DNA from: an uncultured Bacteroidota bacterium
GTDB taxonomy: Bacteria; Bacteroidota; Bacteroidia; Chitinophagales; Chitinophagaceae
NCBI GenBank assembly: GCA_903903635.1
Contig: CAIUZK010000247.1
Coordinates: 1-53,902, forward strand
DNA length: 53,902 bases
Direction of reading: 5' to 3'
Numbering within the stretch: the stretch's first letter is position 1; every line of letters starts with the position of its first letter. The notes under the pieces were generated by a model that worked only from the letters and a program-made list of their open reading frames with translations, was not told where the DNA came from and made no database searches. Shown here one piece after another: positions 45,308-53,902 of this stretch. The position numbers were made by a program, and so were the translations under genes.

Positions 45308-45359
45308 TTGCATCAATATTATGGGAGTTAGATAATAACTTAACCTTTAGCAATAATAC

Positions 45360-45393
45360 ATTATTAAAGCCCCATATTTGGGGCTTTAATAAT
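45360..45393 (+). terminator. hairpin between rpsB and tsf
   Basis: attattaaagcccc (45360-45373) pairs perfectly with 45380-45393 over a 6-base loop. It has no T-run beyond the stem, so it may be a partial terminator setting the rpsB:tsf ratio or an mRNA processing structure. Confidence 0.7.
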
Positions 45394-45469
45394 AAAGCAC
45401 GAATTTTGCGTTCCTTTCGATAGACAGGCACTCTTATTTAACACTAATAAAAGAATAAAAAATAATACA

Positions 45470-46312
45470 ATGAGCACAGTAACTATAACAGCAGCCGACG
45501 TAAACAAGCTGCGCCAGCAAACAGGAGCAGGCATGATGGATTGCCGTAAAGCCCTTACAGAAAGCAACGGAGATTTTGAAAGCGCTATTGATTATCTGCG
45601 CAAAAAAGGCCAGAAAGTGGCTGCAAACCGTAGCGACCGCGACGCTAAAGAAGGCGTTGTAATTGCAAAAGCTAACGCTGATAACACTTATGGAATCGTT
45701 GTTAGCCTGAGCTCTGAAACTGACTTCGTTGCTAAAAACGAAGAATTCATTGCATTTGCCCAGAACCTTGCAGATATTGCACTCGGAACTAAGGTAACTA
45801 CCATCGACGAACTGAAGGCATCGGCTATGGGCACTGCAACAGTTGGCGAAAAACTGATGGAAATGGTGGCTAAAATCGGTGAGAAGATCGATATCAGCCG
45901 TCTTGAGAATATTTCGGCTCCAGCAGTTGTACCTTATATCCACCAAGGATACCGTATCGGTGTATTGGTTGGTATGAATCAGGCTGCCAGCGAAGCTGTT
46001 ATCACAGCAGGACGTGACGTAGCTATGCAAATCGCAGCTATGAAACCATTGGCTGTTGATGCAGAAAGTGTTTCTGAAGACCTGATTGCCCGCGAAAAGG
46101 CGATTGCAGTTGAGCAGATCATGGCTGAAGGTAAGCCAGCAGATATGGCTGAAAAAATTGCCGCTGGTAAACTGAACAAGTTCTTTAAAGAAAATACACT
46201 GTTGCCTCAGGCTTTCGTAAAAGACAATGGCAAGACTGTAGCTGAATATTTAACTTCTGTATCAAAGGGTTTGACTGTTACCTCATTCAAACGTTTGGCT
46301 GTAGGAGCTTAA
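45470..46312 (+). CDS. tsf: elongation factor Ts
   Basis: A 280-residue EF-Ts, the nucleotide exchange factor of EF-Tu. It has the N-terminal UBA-like domain with TGAGMMDCRKAL and AIDYLRKKG, the core SSETDFVAKNEEF that contacts EF-Tu, and the subdomain HQGYRIGVLVGMN. The rpsB-tsf order is standard. A terminator follows 20 bp after the stop. Confidence 0.97.
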   Translation: MSTVTITAADVNKLRQQTGAGMMDCRKALTESNGDFESAIDYLRKKGQKVAANRSDRDAKEGVVIAKANADNTYGIVVSLSSETDFVAKNEEFIAFAQNLADIALGTKVTTIDELKASAMGTATVGEKLMEMVAKIGEKIDISRLENISAPAVVPYIHQGYRIGVLVGMNQAASEAVITAGRDVAMQIAAMKPLAVDAESVSEDLIAREKAIAVEQIMAEGKPADMAEKIAAGKLNKFFKENTLLPQAFVKDNGKTVAEYLTSVSKGLTVTSFKRLAVGA

Positions 46313-46332
46313 TATAATTTTGAATTGACTGG

Positions 46333-46360
46333 AAAAAGGGTGGCGTTTGCTACCCTTTTT
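46333..46360. terminator. bidirectional intrinsic terminator
   Basis: aaaaagggtggc (46333-46344) pairs with gctacccttttt (46349-46360) with one G-T pair and a 4-base loop. It lies between convergent tsf and the following minus-strand gene. Confidence 0.88.
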
Positions 46361-46953
46361 TATTTGGAATCGGGGAGTGCAAAATAATCAGGGCTTAATA
46401 GTTTTATTGAATCTCTGGACACCAAAGCCGGGTATACTTTTTCTAAGGAGGCCTTTAATTGAGAAAAGTTATGAAAATCACAACCTTCAGTGCAAAATCT
46501 TTTCACAGTATTAATTCCGTTGTTCCAAACTACCAGCTTTTCATATCCTGAGCAATGCAGAATATACCTACCGTCATGAGCCAATTTATTATTAATCGTC
46601 ACCTGACTAATTGAATCAACAATTTCAATTTGCTTATTTACCAGCCAATTATTGGCGTATTTTCCCGGATTAACAAGGATCACATCATTATCGATTCTGA
46701 ACTGATAGATTTGCTTAAAGTTATAATCGAGACTATTGATCAGGTAGGAAACCTCAAAGCAGAATGAGGCGGTATCAGGATCTGAATTGTAAACAAAAAC
46801 CGTATAGACATTATACTTCCCAGTTTCAATAGAATTGGGTTTTACACTATCGATAAATGACCTAACTCCATTTTGCAAAAGGGCAAAATTTTTATCCTGA
46901 GCAGATGCCGTAAAACTAATGAGCAGAGACAGGATTAAAAGCGCTTTTTTCAT
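46360..46953 (-). CDS. exported hypothetical protein
   Basis: A 197-residue protein with a signal peptide (MKKALLILSLLISFTASA, then Q). The mature part is predicted mixed alpha/beta without recognised motif; it has several Cys (FCFEVSYL, HCSGYEKL, CTEGCDFHNF). It follows the protease-like gene by 12 bp on the same strand, so it is probably co-transcribed. Function unknown. Confidence 0.65.
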   Translation of the reverse strand: MKKALLILSLLISFTASAQDKNFALLQNGVRSFIDSVKPNSIETGKYNVYTVFVYNSDPDTASFCFEVSYLINSLDYNFKQIYQFRIDNDVILVNPGKYANNWLVNKQIEIVDSISQVTINNKLAHDGRYILHCSGYEKLVVWNNGINTVKRFCTEGCDFHNFSQLKASLEKVYPALVSRDSIKLLSPDYFALPDSK

Positions 46954-46965
46954 TTGGGGAATCGA

Positions 46966-47346
46966 CTATTTCACTATTGCCCCCGGAATATTCGGGTTTT
47001 CGGGATTGGGTATTAACAGCAATTTTGCGGGATGAATGATGAGATCCATGTCCTCAATGGGTATTGCCCCAAGCAGCACTTCTTCACCAATGACCATAGC
47101 GCCGGTAAGACATTGGCGATTGGCGTATTTAAGATGAACCGGACCAACATAACTGCATAATTTCCTTGAACCATCTGCGATGGTCACTTCGCGCTGTTCA
47201 AATTCTTTAAGTTTTAACTGGGTTGCAATGTGGGCGGGAATACAGAGAAATAAAGCCCCTGTATCTACAAGCGCCCTGGCATTTATCGGCCCCAGATCAT
47301 CCTTTGCAGGATTTGCCAGTATCAAATCGGCATATATCAGTCCCAT
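46966..47346 (-). CDS. retropepsin-like aspartic protease (clan AA)
   Basis: A 126-residue single-domain aspartyl protease-like protein. The catalytic motif ALVDTGALFLCIP (about 25-37) matches the D-T/S-G of clan AA, with the flap strand following and the second hydrophobic-G motif GAMVIGEEVLLGAIPIEDMDLII near 82-104. Such proteins act as homodimers. No signal peptide, so cytoplasmic. The start is 12 bp upstream of nothing conserved; the ATG gives a plausible N-terminus. The target is unknown. Confidence 0.8.
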   Translation of the reverse strand: MGLIYADLILANPAKDDLGPINARALVDTGALFLCIPAHIATQLKLKEFEQREVTIADGSRKLCSYVGPVHLKYANRQCLTGAMVIGEEVLLGAIPIEDMDLIIHPAKLLLIPNPENPNIPGAIVK

Positions 47347-47413
47347 ATTGTAAAGATAAACAATTTAACGCTCTTATAAAGTTAAATGGATATCTTAGCT
47401 ATATAATCTATAC

Positions 47414-49486
47414 ATGAAGCGCTGGCCTCTCCATAAAGCTTATTTCTGGGAAACGGCTCCTTTCTTCCGTTTACTCCTGCCCTTCGCAGCCGGAATATTC
47501 TGGTATGACCGGATATGGGCCAACCCTATAATGGCAGGTAATGCCTGGTTTACAGCCTTAATAGCTCTGCTACTCTATATCATCATCAACTACCTCAAAA
47601 GATCAAATATCTTCCTTAATGTCTCCATGTTTTTTCTGTGGCATATTGCTTTGTTCTTCGGTGGTTATGGAATGGCGATAATAAACGATATAAGGAGCGA
47701 CCACAATTGGCATGGTAGGCAGCCCTTGCATCATAGATTTTGCCAGGTTGTAATAACCGATGATCCTGCAGAGAAGGAGCATACTTGGAAAATTCCCGTA
47801 TCAGTATTAAAACAAATTGATTCGGCGAAAGTTGTAACCACCTCCGGTAAAGCACTGCTCTATATTTATAAGGACAGCGTAAAGCTTACCTGGCATAAGG
47901 GCGATACAATACTGGTGCCGGGAGACTGGACAACTATCAAAAGTGCAGGCAATCCATATGAGTTTGATTATGCAGCTTATTGCAGGAGGAACAATATTTA
48001 TTATCAGCAATTTTGTTCGCTGAACGATACGCGGCTTTATGCAGCTCACAACCCACAAAGCACACCCCTCATTGAAAAGATACACCAATGGTGCATGCTC
48101 CAACTTGATCGCTATCTGCCCGACCGGAAAACAAAGGGTTTGGTTCAGGCTATGTTATTGGGTGATGAGGTAAATCTGGATGAAGGTTTGCTGCACTCCT
48201 ATTCCGAAACCGGCATAGTGCACATTATAGCCATATCAGGGGGTAATGTGGTCATCTTTTTTTCTCTTATCTCTTTTCTTCTGGGATGGTTAAAACATAA
48301 AAGACACCTTTGGATGAAATATGTTATTGCTTTACCTCTTGTGTGGTTTTACGTGCTAATAGCAGGAGCGCCTCCTTCGGCCATTCGTGCTGCAGTAATG
48401 TTCTCTCTCCTGGCCGGCGGCATCATGTTTCAGAAAGGCAGCAATAGCCTGAATCATCTATTTGCAACAGCCTTCCTGCTGCTTGCTGCACAGCCCATGT
48501 GGCTTTTTTCAGCTGGCTTTCAGTTGTCATTTATTGCAGTTCTTTCATTGATCATCTTTTATTCACCCATTTATAAATGGCTTTCACCATCAGGCAAAAT
48601 AGCAAAAGGAATCTGGAGTACCATTGTAGCAAGTCTTTCTGCCGAGATTTTGGTTGCTCCCCTGGTCGTATACTATTTTCATATTTTCCCCCTTCTTTTC
48701 TTATTTGCTAATGTTGTGGCCTATATATTTATGGGCGTTGTACTCAACCTGAGTATGGCCATCATTTGCCTCAGCTTTGTGCCAGTATTGGCAAAGTTTA
48801 CGGGTGTCATTACTGTTTGGCTTGTTACCTGGTTCGATAAAATTGTAGAATTCCTCCAAAACTGCAATCCGGTTTCTTTCAGATTCCTGGCACTGACTGG
48901 TTTAGAGCTAACAATCATATATGTATTAATAGCAGCATTGGCAGTTTTCTTTATGAAAAAACAAAAATACGGTCTGTATACCTCCTTAATCTCCGGTGTA
49001 TTATTGCTGCTTTTGCTATGCTCCGATCAATGGACCGCCAGTCATCAGCACAAACTGGTTGTCTTCAACACAGGCAAATCCAATCATATTGAATTGATAG
49101 AGGGCAAGAAGTTTACCATATTGTATCAGGATACCGGCTCACAGAAAAAAATCGATTATGCTGTGAAACCCGCTCACATTATGTGGCATGCCTGGCAACA
49201 AGATAGTGCGACAGGAAAAAGAGAGATTATAACAATCAATGGTAAGCGGATCCTTATTTTAAACCAGGCAATTGATACCAGTGTTCACTTTCATGCAGAT
49301 TACCTTATCATCAATTATACAGGCAATCTGGATGCCGCAGCCCTGAAAAGTACGTTTTCACCTTTGTGCCTGGTAATAGGCAATAACTACACAAGACGGC
49401 AACAGGATAGATTGAAACAAAAGTTTTCTAGTGCCAATATACCCGTTCATTTCATTGGATCAGACGGGGCATTTATTGTAGAGTAA
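47414..49486 (+). CDS. comEC: ComEC/Rec2-type DNA uptake channel
   Basis: A 690-residue polytopic protein. The N-terminal DUF4131-like region carries two hydrophobic segments and an OB-like soluble domain (about 100-220). The Competence domain follows, with the signature SETGIVHIIAISGGNVVIF and APPSAIRAAVMFSLL. The C-terminal about 150 residues replace the usual metallo-beta-lactamase domain with a short, metal-motif-free segment, as in many Bacteroidota ComEC proteins. It imports single-stranded DNA across the inner membrane. It is divergent from the protease-like gene (67 bp). Other com genes are not in the window. Confidence 0.9.
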   Translation: MKRWPLHKAYFWETAPFFRLLLPFAAGIFWYDRIWANPIMAGNAWFTALIALLLYIIINYLKRSNIFLNVSMFFLWHIALFFGGYGMAIINDIRSDHNWHGRQPLHHRFCQVVITDDPAEKEHTWKIPVSVLKQIDSAKVVTTSGKALLYIYKDSVKLTWHKGDTILVPGDWTTIKSAGNPYEFDYAAYCRRNNIYYQQFCSLNDTRLYAAHNPQSTPLIEKIHQWCMLQLDRYLPDRKTKGLVQAMLLGDEVNLDEGLLHSYSETGIVHIIAISGGNVVIFFSLISFLLGWLKHKRHLWMKYVIALPLVWFYVLIAGAPPSAIRAAVMFSLLAGGIMFQKGSNSLNHLFATAFLLLAAQPMWLFSAGFQLSFIAVLSLIIFYSPIYKWLSPSGKIAKGIWSTIVASLSAEILVAPLVVYYFHIFPLLFLFANVVAYIFMGVVLNLSMAIICLSFVPVLAKFTGVITVWLVTWFDKIVEFLQNCNPVSFRFLALTGLELTIIYVLIAALAVFFMKKQKYGLYTSLISGVLLLLLLCSDQWTASHQHKLVVFNTGKSNHIELIEGKKFTILYQDTGSQKKIDYAVKPAHIMWHAWQQDSATGKREIITINGKRILILNQAIDTSVHFHADYLIINYTGNLDAAALKSTFSPLCLVIGNNYTRRQQDRLKQKFSSANIPVHFIGSDGAFIVE

Positions 49487-49622
49487 GGGCATGTAAGAAA
49501 ATAAAGGTTACTTTTTATTACCTGATCATTGCATGCTTCTATCCTAAATAATTCCCAAAAACATACCGCTTAAAGAATTGATGCTGATTATTTTCTATTT
49601 TCACATAATATATTAATCTGGT

Positions 49623-50333
49623 TTGAGGCAAGTATTATTCATTGGTAGTTTACTTTTCATTTGCAGTTCCTTAAAGGGCCAAACCCAAAAAGGCGTTGTA
49701 ACCGATGGTGAAACTTTTCTGCCTATGCCCAGAGTCGAAGTTCGCGATCTATCTTCCGGCCAGTCTGCTGTCACCAATTTATCCGGCTTTTTCATTCTGC
49801 CCGTAAAACCAGGCGATAAACTATCTTTCTCTTACAGCGGATACCATATGGTAGAACGAATACCTGCTGTATCAGATACCCTCCATGTAGAATTACAACC
49901 CCTTACCGTGCGGCTGCCCGAGTATACAATTCGCCAGATGACACAATTTCAAAAAGACTCAACAGAAATGGCTGAGCGGTACAAAACAGAAATAGACAAG
50001 AGACCCACAAAACCAAAAGTGTACTTCGGTACCGGCGTAGGAGTGGATGGACTGATAAGTGCAATGGCTGAAAAATTCAACAAAAAATACAAGGATAATA
50101 AAAAGTTCAGGGCTGCATATATAAATGATGTAGAGCAGAAATTCATAGACACCCGTTACAGGCCCGAATTGGTGAGTTCGTTAACCGGACTTAAGGGTGA
50201 TTCGCTCATTATGTTCATTAATTATCATCCCATGGACTACTCTTTTGCACGTGTAGCAACTGAATTGGAAATAAAAGCGTGGATACGCGAGACGTATAAA
50301 GTATACATTAAAAATAAAAAAGTTGAGTATTAA
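49623..50333 (+). CDS. exported CarboxypepD_reg-like domain protein
   Basis: A 236-residue protein that starts with TTG; no in-frame ATG precedes the signal peptide (RQVLFIGSLLFICSSLKG, then Q), so TTG is favoured. The first domain (about 20-105) is the CarboxypepD_reg-like beta-sandwich (QKGVVTDGETFLPMPRVEV, NLSGFFILPVKPGDKLSFSY). A charged helical tail follows (KFNKKYKDNKKFRA). These proteins occur throughout Bacteroidota, often near exporters. It precedes the RND gene by 102 bp. Role unknown. Confidence 0.78.
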   Translation: MRQVLFIGSLLFICSSLKGQTQKGVVTDGETFLPMPRVEVRDLSSGQSAVTNLSGFFILPVKPGDKLSFSYSGYHMVERIPAVSDTLHVELQPLTVRLPEYTIRQMTQFQKDSTEMAERYKTEIDKRPTKPKVYFGTGVGVDGLISAMAEKFNKKYKDNKKFRAAYINDVEQKFIDTRYRPELVSSLTGLKGDSLIMFINYHPMDYSFARVATELEIKAWIRETYKVYIKNKKVEY

Positions 50334-50435
50334 GTGCTGCCAGAAAAGATTATCGTGATATTCTTGTGTTTAAAAGTATCTAAAACCCTCGTATTTTAGT
50401 ATTTTTGCCGTCTTTTCATTTTAAACTAAATCCTC

Positions 50436-52817
50436 ATGTGGCATAATATAGCCGCGTTTATTATTAAGTTCAGAATAGCGCTACTCATTTCTTTATTATT
50501 GAGTACCGGCTTTATGGGCTACTATGCCGCACAGGTTAAGATAAGCTATGAGTTTACCAGCGCCGTACCTACTGATAATGCGAAGTATATAGAATACCAG
50601 AACTTCAGAAAGCAATTTGGTGAAGATGGAAATCTTATGGTTATTGGCATACAAACCAAAGATTTTTTTAACCCCTCCTTTTTTAATGATTATGCCCTGC
50701 TGGCCAAAAACGTAGCCAAAGTAGATTCGGTTGATAATGTGATCAGCATACCTGGCGCCATCACACTTATTAAAGACACAGTTACCCAAAAACTTAAAGT
50801 ATCTCCTATAGCCGGCGATCCTCCCTTTGCCAATGTTGACAGCATAAAACAGACATTTCTCAACCTGCCTTTTTATCGCGATTTTATTTACAATACCCGC
50901 GATACACCATCCTATATCATGGCTGTGCGCATCAGCAAAACAGTACTCAATTCCAAAAACAGGTCGGCGGTTATTAATAGTATTTTAGCGCTCAGTGATG
51001 AATTCGGCAAGACGCACCATATCGAAATGCATTATTCTGGCCTGCCGCTCATACGCACGGCCATGGCCACTAAAGTACAGTCAGAAATGAGGCTGTTTCT
51101 TATACTGTCATTTGTGCTCACTGCGGTTATTCTTATACTCTTTTTCAGGTCCTTTACAGCAGTACTTGCTTCCATGCTTGTAGTGGCTATTGGTGTGGTA
51201 TGGTCTATGGGCACCATAGAATTGCTTGGTTATAAAATCACTTTGCTCACTGCCCTTATCCCGCCTTTGGTTGTGGTAATTGGTATCCCCAATTGTGTTT
51301 ACTTCCTCAACCGATATCATTTTGAATATGCCAGGAATCCCAATAAAATGAAATCCCTGCTACGCATGGTAGACAGAATGGGCATTGTTACCTTTTTTAC
51401 CAATCTCACTGCGGCTATTGGTTTTGGTGTGTTTTTCTTTACCAAGAGTACCCTGCTCAAAGAATTTGGCCTGGTAGCCGGTATCAATATCCTGGGATTG
51501 TTTATTATTTCACTGGTATTTATACCTGCTTTCCTCAGCTTTCTGCCTCCACCTAAAGTAAAGCATACAAAATACCTGGAAAGCAGTTGGATCAATAAAT
51601 TGCTGACCCGCGTTGCCGACTGGGTGTTCGACCACCGCATGTGGATATATCTCTTTACAACTATTGTTTGCGTGTTCTCGGTAATAGGCCTTACCCGACT
51701 GAAAAATGATGCCCACATTGTAGACGACCTTCCCAACAATGATAAAGTTTACCTTGATCTCAAATTTTTCGAAAATAACTTCCGGGGTGTGATGCCGCTG
51801 CAGATTGTGATTGACACCAGGAAGAAAAACGGTGTTTTATCGCTCGATGTGCTGGGTAAGATAGACAAGCTCACCAAATATGTACAGCAGTATTCCGAAA
51901 TCGGCCATCCTGTTGCTATTACTGATGGAATAAAATTTGCCAACCAGGCCTATTTCGGTGGTGATACAGCTAATTATGAAGTGCCCGGCGATATGATACA
52001 GGCTGCCTTTATTATGCCCTACCTGCGCATGGGCAAAAATGGCGATAACGGCAATAAATTCAATCAGCTACTGCTGTCTTATATTGATAGTACCAAACAA
52101 AAAGCGCGTATCAGTATTGCAATGGCCGATATTGGTTCACGCCGCCTGCCGGGTTTGCTTGATTCTATCCGTCCGGAAGTGAATCGTATTTTCGATAGTT
52201 CCAAATTCAATGTTACCTATACCGGTACCATGATCACTTTCCTGGAGGGTAGTAAATTCATAGTAAACAGTCTCAGAGATAGTCTCATCCTGGCATTCCT
52301 CATCATATTTGGTTGCATGATTGCCCTGTTCCGTTCATGGCGTATACTACTTATTTCTATCGTGGTAAATATTGTACCATTGCTAATTACTGCCGGACTA
52401 ATGGGTTGGGTCGGTATCCGTATCAAGCCCAGCACAGTGCTTGTATTCAGCGTGGCTCTGGGTATCACTATCGATGTAACGATACGATTCCTGGTCAACT
52501 TCAAGCAGGAGCTGGCCCGTCATGACGATAGCATTTCAGATACTGTTCACCGCACCATTCATGATACGGGATTAAGTATTATTTATACCTCACTGATACT
52601 GATAGCCGGATTCAGTGTATTTATCATGTCGCAGTTCGATGGCACAAAATCATTAGGATACCTTACTTCTATTACTTTGCTGCTGGCCATGGTAACCAAT
52701 CTCACGCTTTTACCTTCCTTATTGCTGTGGATGGATAAGGTAATTGAGAAGAAAAATAATGCCGCAGACTTCCTGATGGGTGAAGATGATAATGATGTGA
52801 TAAAAATTGCCGATTAG
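50436..52817 (+). CDS. RND/MMPL family exporter
   Basis: A 793-residue transporter with 12 predicted membrane segments in two halves. Each half has a large extracytoplasmic loop after its first helix (about 35-210 and 425-620), as in RND/MMPL proteins. Signature residues lie in the central bundle (LLGYKITLLTALIPPLVVVIG and RIKPSTVLVFSVALGITIDV). Substrates of such single-gene, MFP-less members are often lipids or hydrophobic molecules. No periplasmic adaptor is adjacent. The fatty-acid-hydroxylase-type gene follows 112 bp downstream, which hints at lipid export but does not prove it. Confidence 0.88.
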   Translation: MWHNIAAFIIKFRIALLISLLLSTGFMGYYAAQVKISYEFTSAVPTDNAKYIEYQNFRKQFGEDGNLMVIGIQTKDFFNPSFFNDYALLAKNVAKVDSVDNVISIPGAITLIKDTVTQKLKVSPIAGDPPFANVDSIKQTFLNLPFYRDFIYNTRDTPSYIMAVRISKTVLNSKNRSAVINSILALSDEFGKTHHIEMHYSGLPLIRTAMATKVQSEMRLFLILSFVLTAVILILFFRSFTAVLASMLVVAIGVVWSMGTIELLGYKITLLTALIPPLVVVIGIPNCVYFLNRYHFEYARNPNKMKSLLRMVDRMGIVTFFTNLTAAIGFGVFFFTKSTLLKEFGLVAGINILGLFIISLVFIPAFLSFLPPPKVKHTKYLESSWINKLLTRVADWVFDHRMWIYLFTTIVCVFSVIGLTRLKNDAHIVDDLPNNDKVYLDLKFFENNFRGVMPLQIVIDTRKKNGVLSLDVLGKIDKLTKYVQQYSEIGHPVAITDGIKFANQAYFGGDTANYEVPGDMIQAAFIMPYLRMGKNGDNGNKFNQLLLSYIDSTKQKARISIAMADIGSRRLPGLLDSIRPEVNRIFDSSKFNVTYTGTMITFLEGSKFIVNSLRDSLILAFLIIFGCMIALFRSWRILLISIVVNIVPLLITAGLMGWVGIRIKPSTVLVFSVALGITIDVTIRFLVNFKQELARHDDSISDTVHRTIHDTGLSIIYTSLILIAGFSVFIMSQFDGTKSLGYLTSITLLLAMVTNLTLLPSLLLWMDKVIEKKNNAADFLMGEDDNDVIKIAD

Positions 52818-52929
52818 TGCTTTTATGCAGGGAATTAACTCCCATGCAGGTTTATAAATTTTCTTTATCAACGAATTGAAATTTATGTTTGTTTTTTGGG
52901 TTCCGGCTCTGGAAATTTGATTATCAAGT

Positions 52930-53547
52930 ATGGAATTCGACAAAATAAAAAATAAAGGACAGGCCCGGTTATTCAGAAATGATGTTTTGGAAAGTATGAC
53001 GAAAACACACCCCATCGTTATCTATTCCATGTACTTCCCGGTTATTATTTTCATGCTTTATTATGGTGTATCCTATAAGGGACTCACACCCGGTTATGAG
53101 TTCCTCCTGTTTCTTGCAGGAGCACTGCTCTGGAGCATCTTTGAATATGTGATGCACCGTTACCTTTTTCATATGATTGCAGAAAGTAAGCGGGCCAGAA
53201 AATTTGTTTATACCCTGCATGGCGTTCACCATGAATACCCCCGCGATAAAGAACGGCTGTTTATGCCGCCTGTACCCAGCCTCATAGTTGCCTGCATCCT
53301 GTTCAGCATAATGTATTTTATTATGGGGAGTACCACATTATGTTTCTTTCCCGGTTTTCTTTTTGGCTACATCATGTATGGCTCCATGCACTTTGCCATA
53401 CACGCATTTGCCCCACCCAGGTTCCTTAAAGCCCTCTGGCGCAACCATCACCTGCACCACTACAAAGCTCCTGATAAAGGTTATGGCGTAAGTTCTGTTA
53501 TGTGGGATGTAGTTTTTAAAACCGTGCCCAGGCGGGAGGAAGAATAA
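52930..53547 (+). CDS. fatty acid hydroxylase / sterol desaturase superfamily protein
   Basis: A 205-residue membrane di-iron enzyme of the FA2H/Scs7-like type, which adds a hydroxyl group to fatty acyl chains, for example of sphingolipids or ceramides known in Bacteroidota. Histidine motifs are HRYLFH (76-81), HGVHH (97-101), HFAIH (154-158) and NHHLHHY (172-178). About four hydrophobic segments surround them. The cytochrome b5 domain of eukaryotic FA2H is absent. It follows the RND gene on the same strand. Confidence 0.88.
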   Translation: MEFDKIKNKGQARLFRNDVLESMTKTHPIVIYSMYFPVIIFMLYYGVSYKGLTPGYEFLLFLAGALLWSIFEYVMHRYLFHMIAESKRARKFVYTLHGVHHEYPRDKERLFMPPVPSLIVACILFSIMYFIMGSTTLCFFPGFLFGYIMYGSMHFAIHAFAPPRFLKALWRNHHLHHYKAPDKGYGVSSVMWDVVFKTVPRREEE

Positions 53548-53792
53548 AATAACCGTATCCCTGTTCTGGCACAATTTTCAGGATAGCGAGTTTCTATTGA
53601 GTTTGCCTATATTTTTTCCCGGGATTCTGATTTGTATGAAAAACAGAAAAGATGCGAATCAATTTCCTCTGTTTATAAATGCGGTAAACAATAACAAATG
53701 GAAATGTTGAAATACCAACTTCTCTATAGTATTTCAGCATTAATAATTATTCAAAGCAATTTAAGTAAGACTTTCAAAATAATTCCTACAAA
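53548..53792. other. 245-bp gene-free stretch
   Basis: Between the hydroxylase-type gene and the partial transposase-like tail I see no gene, hairpin with T-run or strong promoter. The sequence is AT-rich and probably holds the end of one transcript and the edge of a mobile element. Confidence 0.5.
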
Positions 53793-53902
53793 TTAAGGAT
53801 AAATTCTGTAGTTGAGTTCTGGGATGTTGGTATGGTAGCGAATTCGTTTTTTGTCCAATTGGTTTTTGTCTACTTTGATTCCGGTTTGATATTCATTCAG
53901 GT
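53793..53902 (-). CDS. C-terminal end of a probable transposase (partial)
   Basis: The minus strand is open from the window edge to a TAA at 53795-53793. It gives 35 residues with LNEYQTGIKVDKNQLDKKRI near the start and ending LNYRIYP. The pattern Y-x-T-G-I-K-V followed by a hydrophilic helix and a WNY/LNY-x-I-x-P end is the style of ISAzo13-like transposases. Only the tail is visible, so the family is uncertain, and the gene continues outside the window. Confidence 0.45.
   Translation of the reverse strand, partial: LNEYQTGIKVDKNQLDKKRIRYHTNIPELNYRIYP

Noticed and set aside
44956-45431. Long minus-strand frames opposite the rpsB tail
   Set aside because: They are the antisense of the Gly/Arg repeat codons; low-complexity Thr/Ala/Pro or His/Asp products with no start signals.

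Overview
The window reads as a chromosomal piece of a Bacteroidota bacterium, most likely Chitinophagia/Chitinophagaceae-like. The signs are a SusC/SusD pair, a gliding-motility gldC, many exported proteins ending in an aromatic residue, and a reduced ComEC. Shine-Dalgarno sequences are largely absent, and promoter-like TAnnTTTG boxes are present. No rRNA, tRNA or CRISPR array was found. This placement is an inference from gene content.

Layout. 1-5.8 kb: a GNAT and a vWA protein, an ArnT-like glycosyltransferase and a photolyase. 5.8-9.3 kb: a compact Mu-phage-like early cassette on the minus strand (MuB-like ATPase, a stand-alone DnaA domain IV-like protein, an unknown protein, a Gam-like DNA-end protector and a tiny basic protein). 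A divergent XRE/S24 autocleaving-type repressor faces it. No MuA transposase and no late phage genes are present. 9.3-17.2 kb: a small GNAT, a radical SAM protein, and a complete phosphate operon (porin-pstS-pstC-pstA-pstB-phoU) preceded by an 11-bp-periodic hexamer array that looks like a Pho box. 17.3-20.5 kb: a UvrD-type helicase fused to a Fe-S PD-(D/E)XK nuclease.

20.5-21.3 kb is an 800-bp intergenic region. It holds seven TTCCG pentamers spaced 10-11 bp apart, ending in an 18-bp perfect palindrome. It also holds an inverted, diverged copy of the DNA that flanks a broken serine recombinase 14 kb away. 21.3-31.6 kb is housekeeping: a LutB-like protein, a polysaccharide deacetylase-like protein, a CtpA protease, a TonB-dependent receptor, PabA, CvpA, YqeY and GldC.

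31.8-35.2 kb is a genomic scar. It contains an IS1595-type transposase with a frameshifted membrane passenger gene, a histidine kinase cut at both ends, and a serine recombinase lacking its N-terminus and carrying an in-frame amber stop. 35.5-42.8 kb holds two outer-membrane barrel proteins and a SusC/SusD/lipoprotein uptake locus with no enzyme genes. 43.2-46.3 kb is rplM-rpsI-rpsB-tsf with a structured leader; its S2 protein carries an unusual 86-residue Gly/Arg/Pro-rich tail. 46.4-53.9 kb contains a retropepsin-like protease, ComEC, an RND/MMPL exporter, a fatty-acid-hydroxylase-type protein, and the last 35 codons of a probable transposase at the window edge.

The most unusual items are the MuA-less Mu early cassette, the helically phased TTCCG array, the recombinase-flank inverted repeat pair, the Pho-box-like array and the RGG-like S2 tail.
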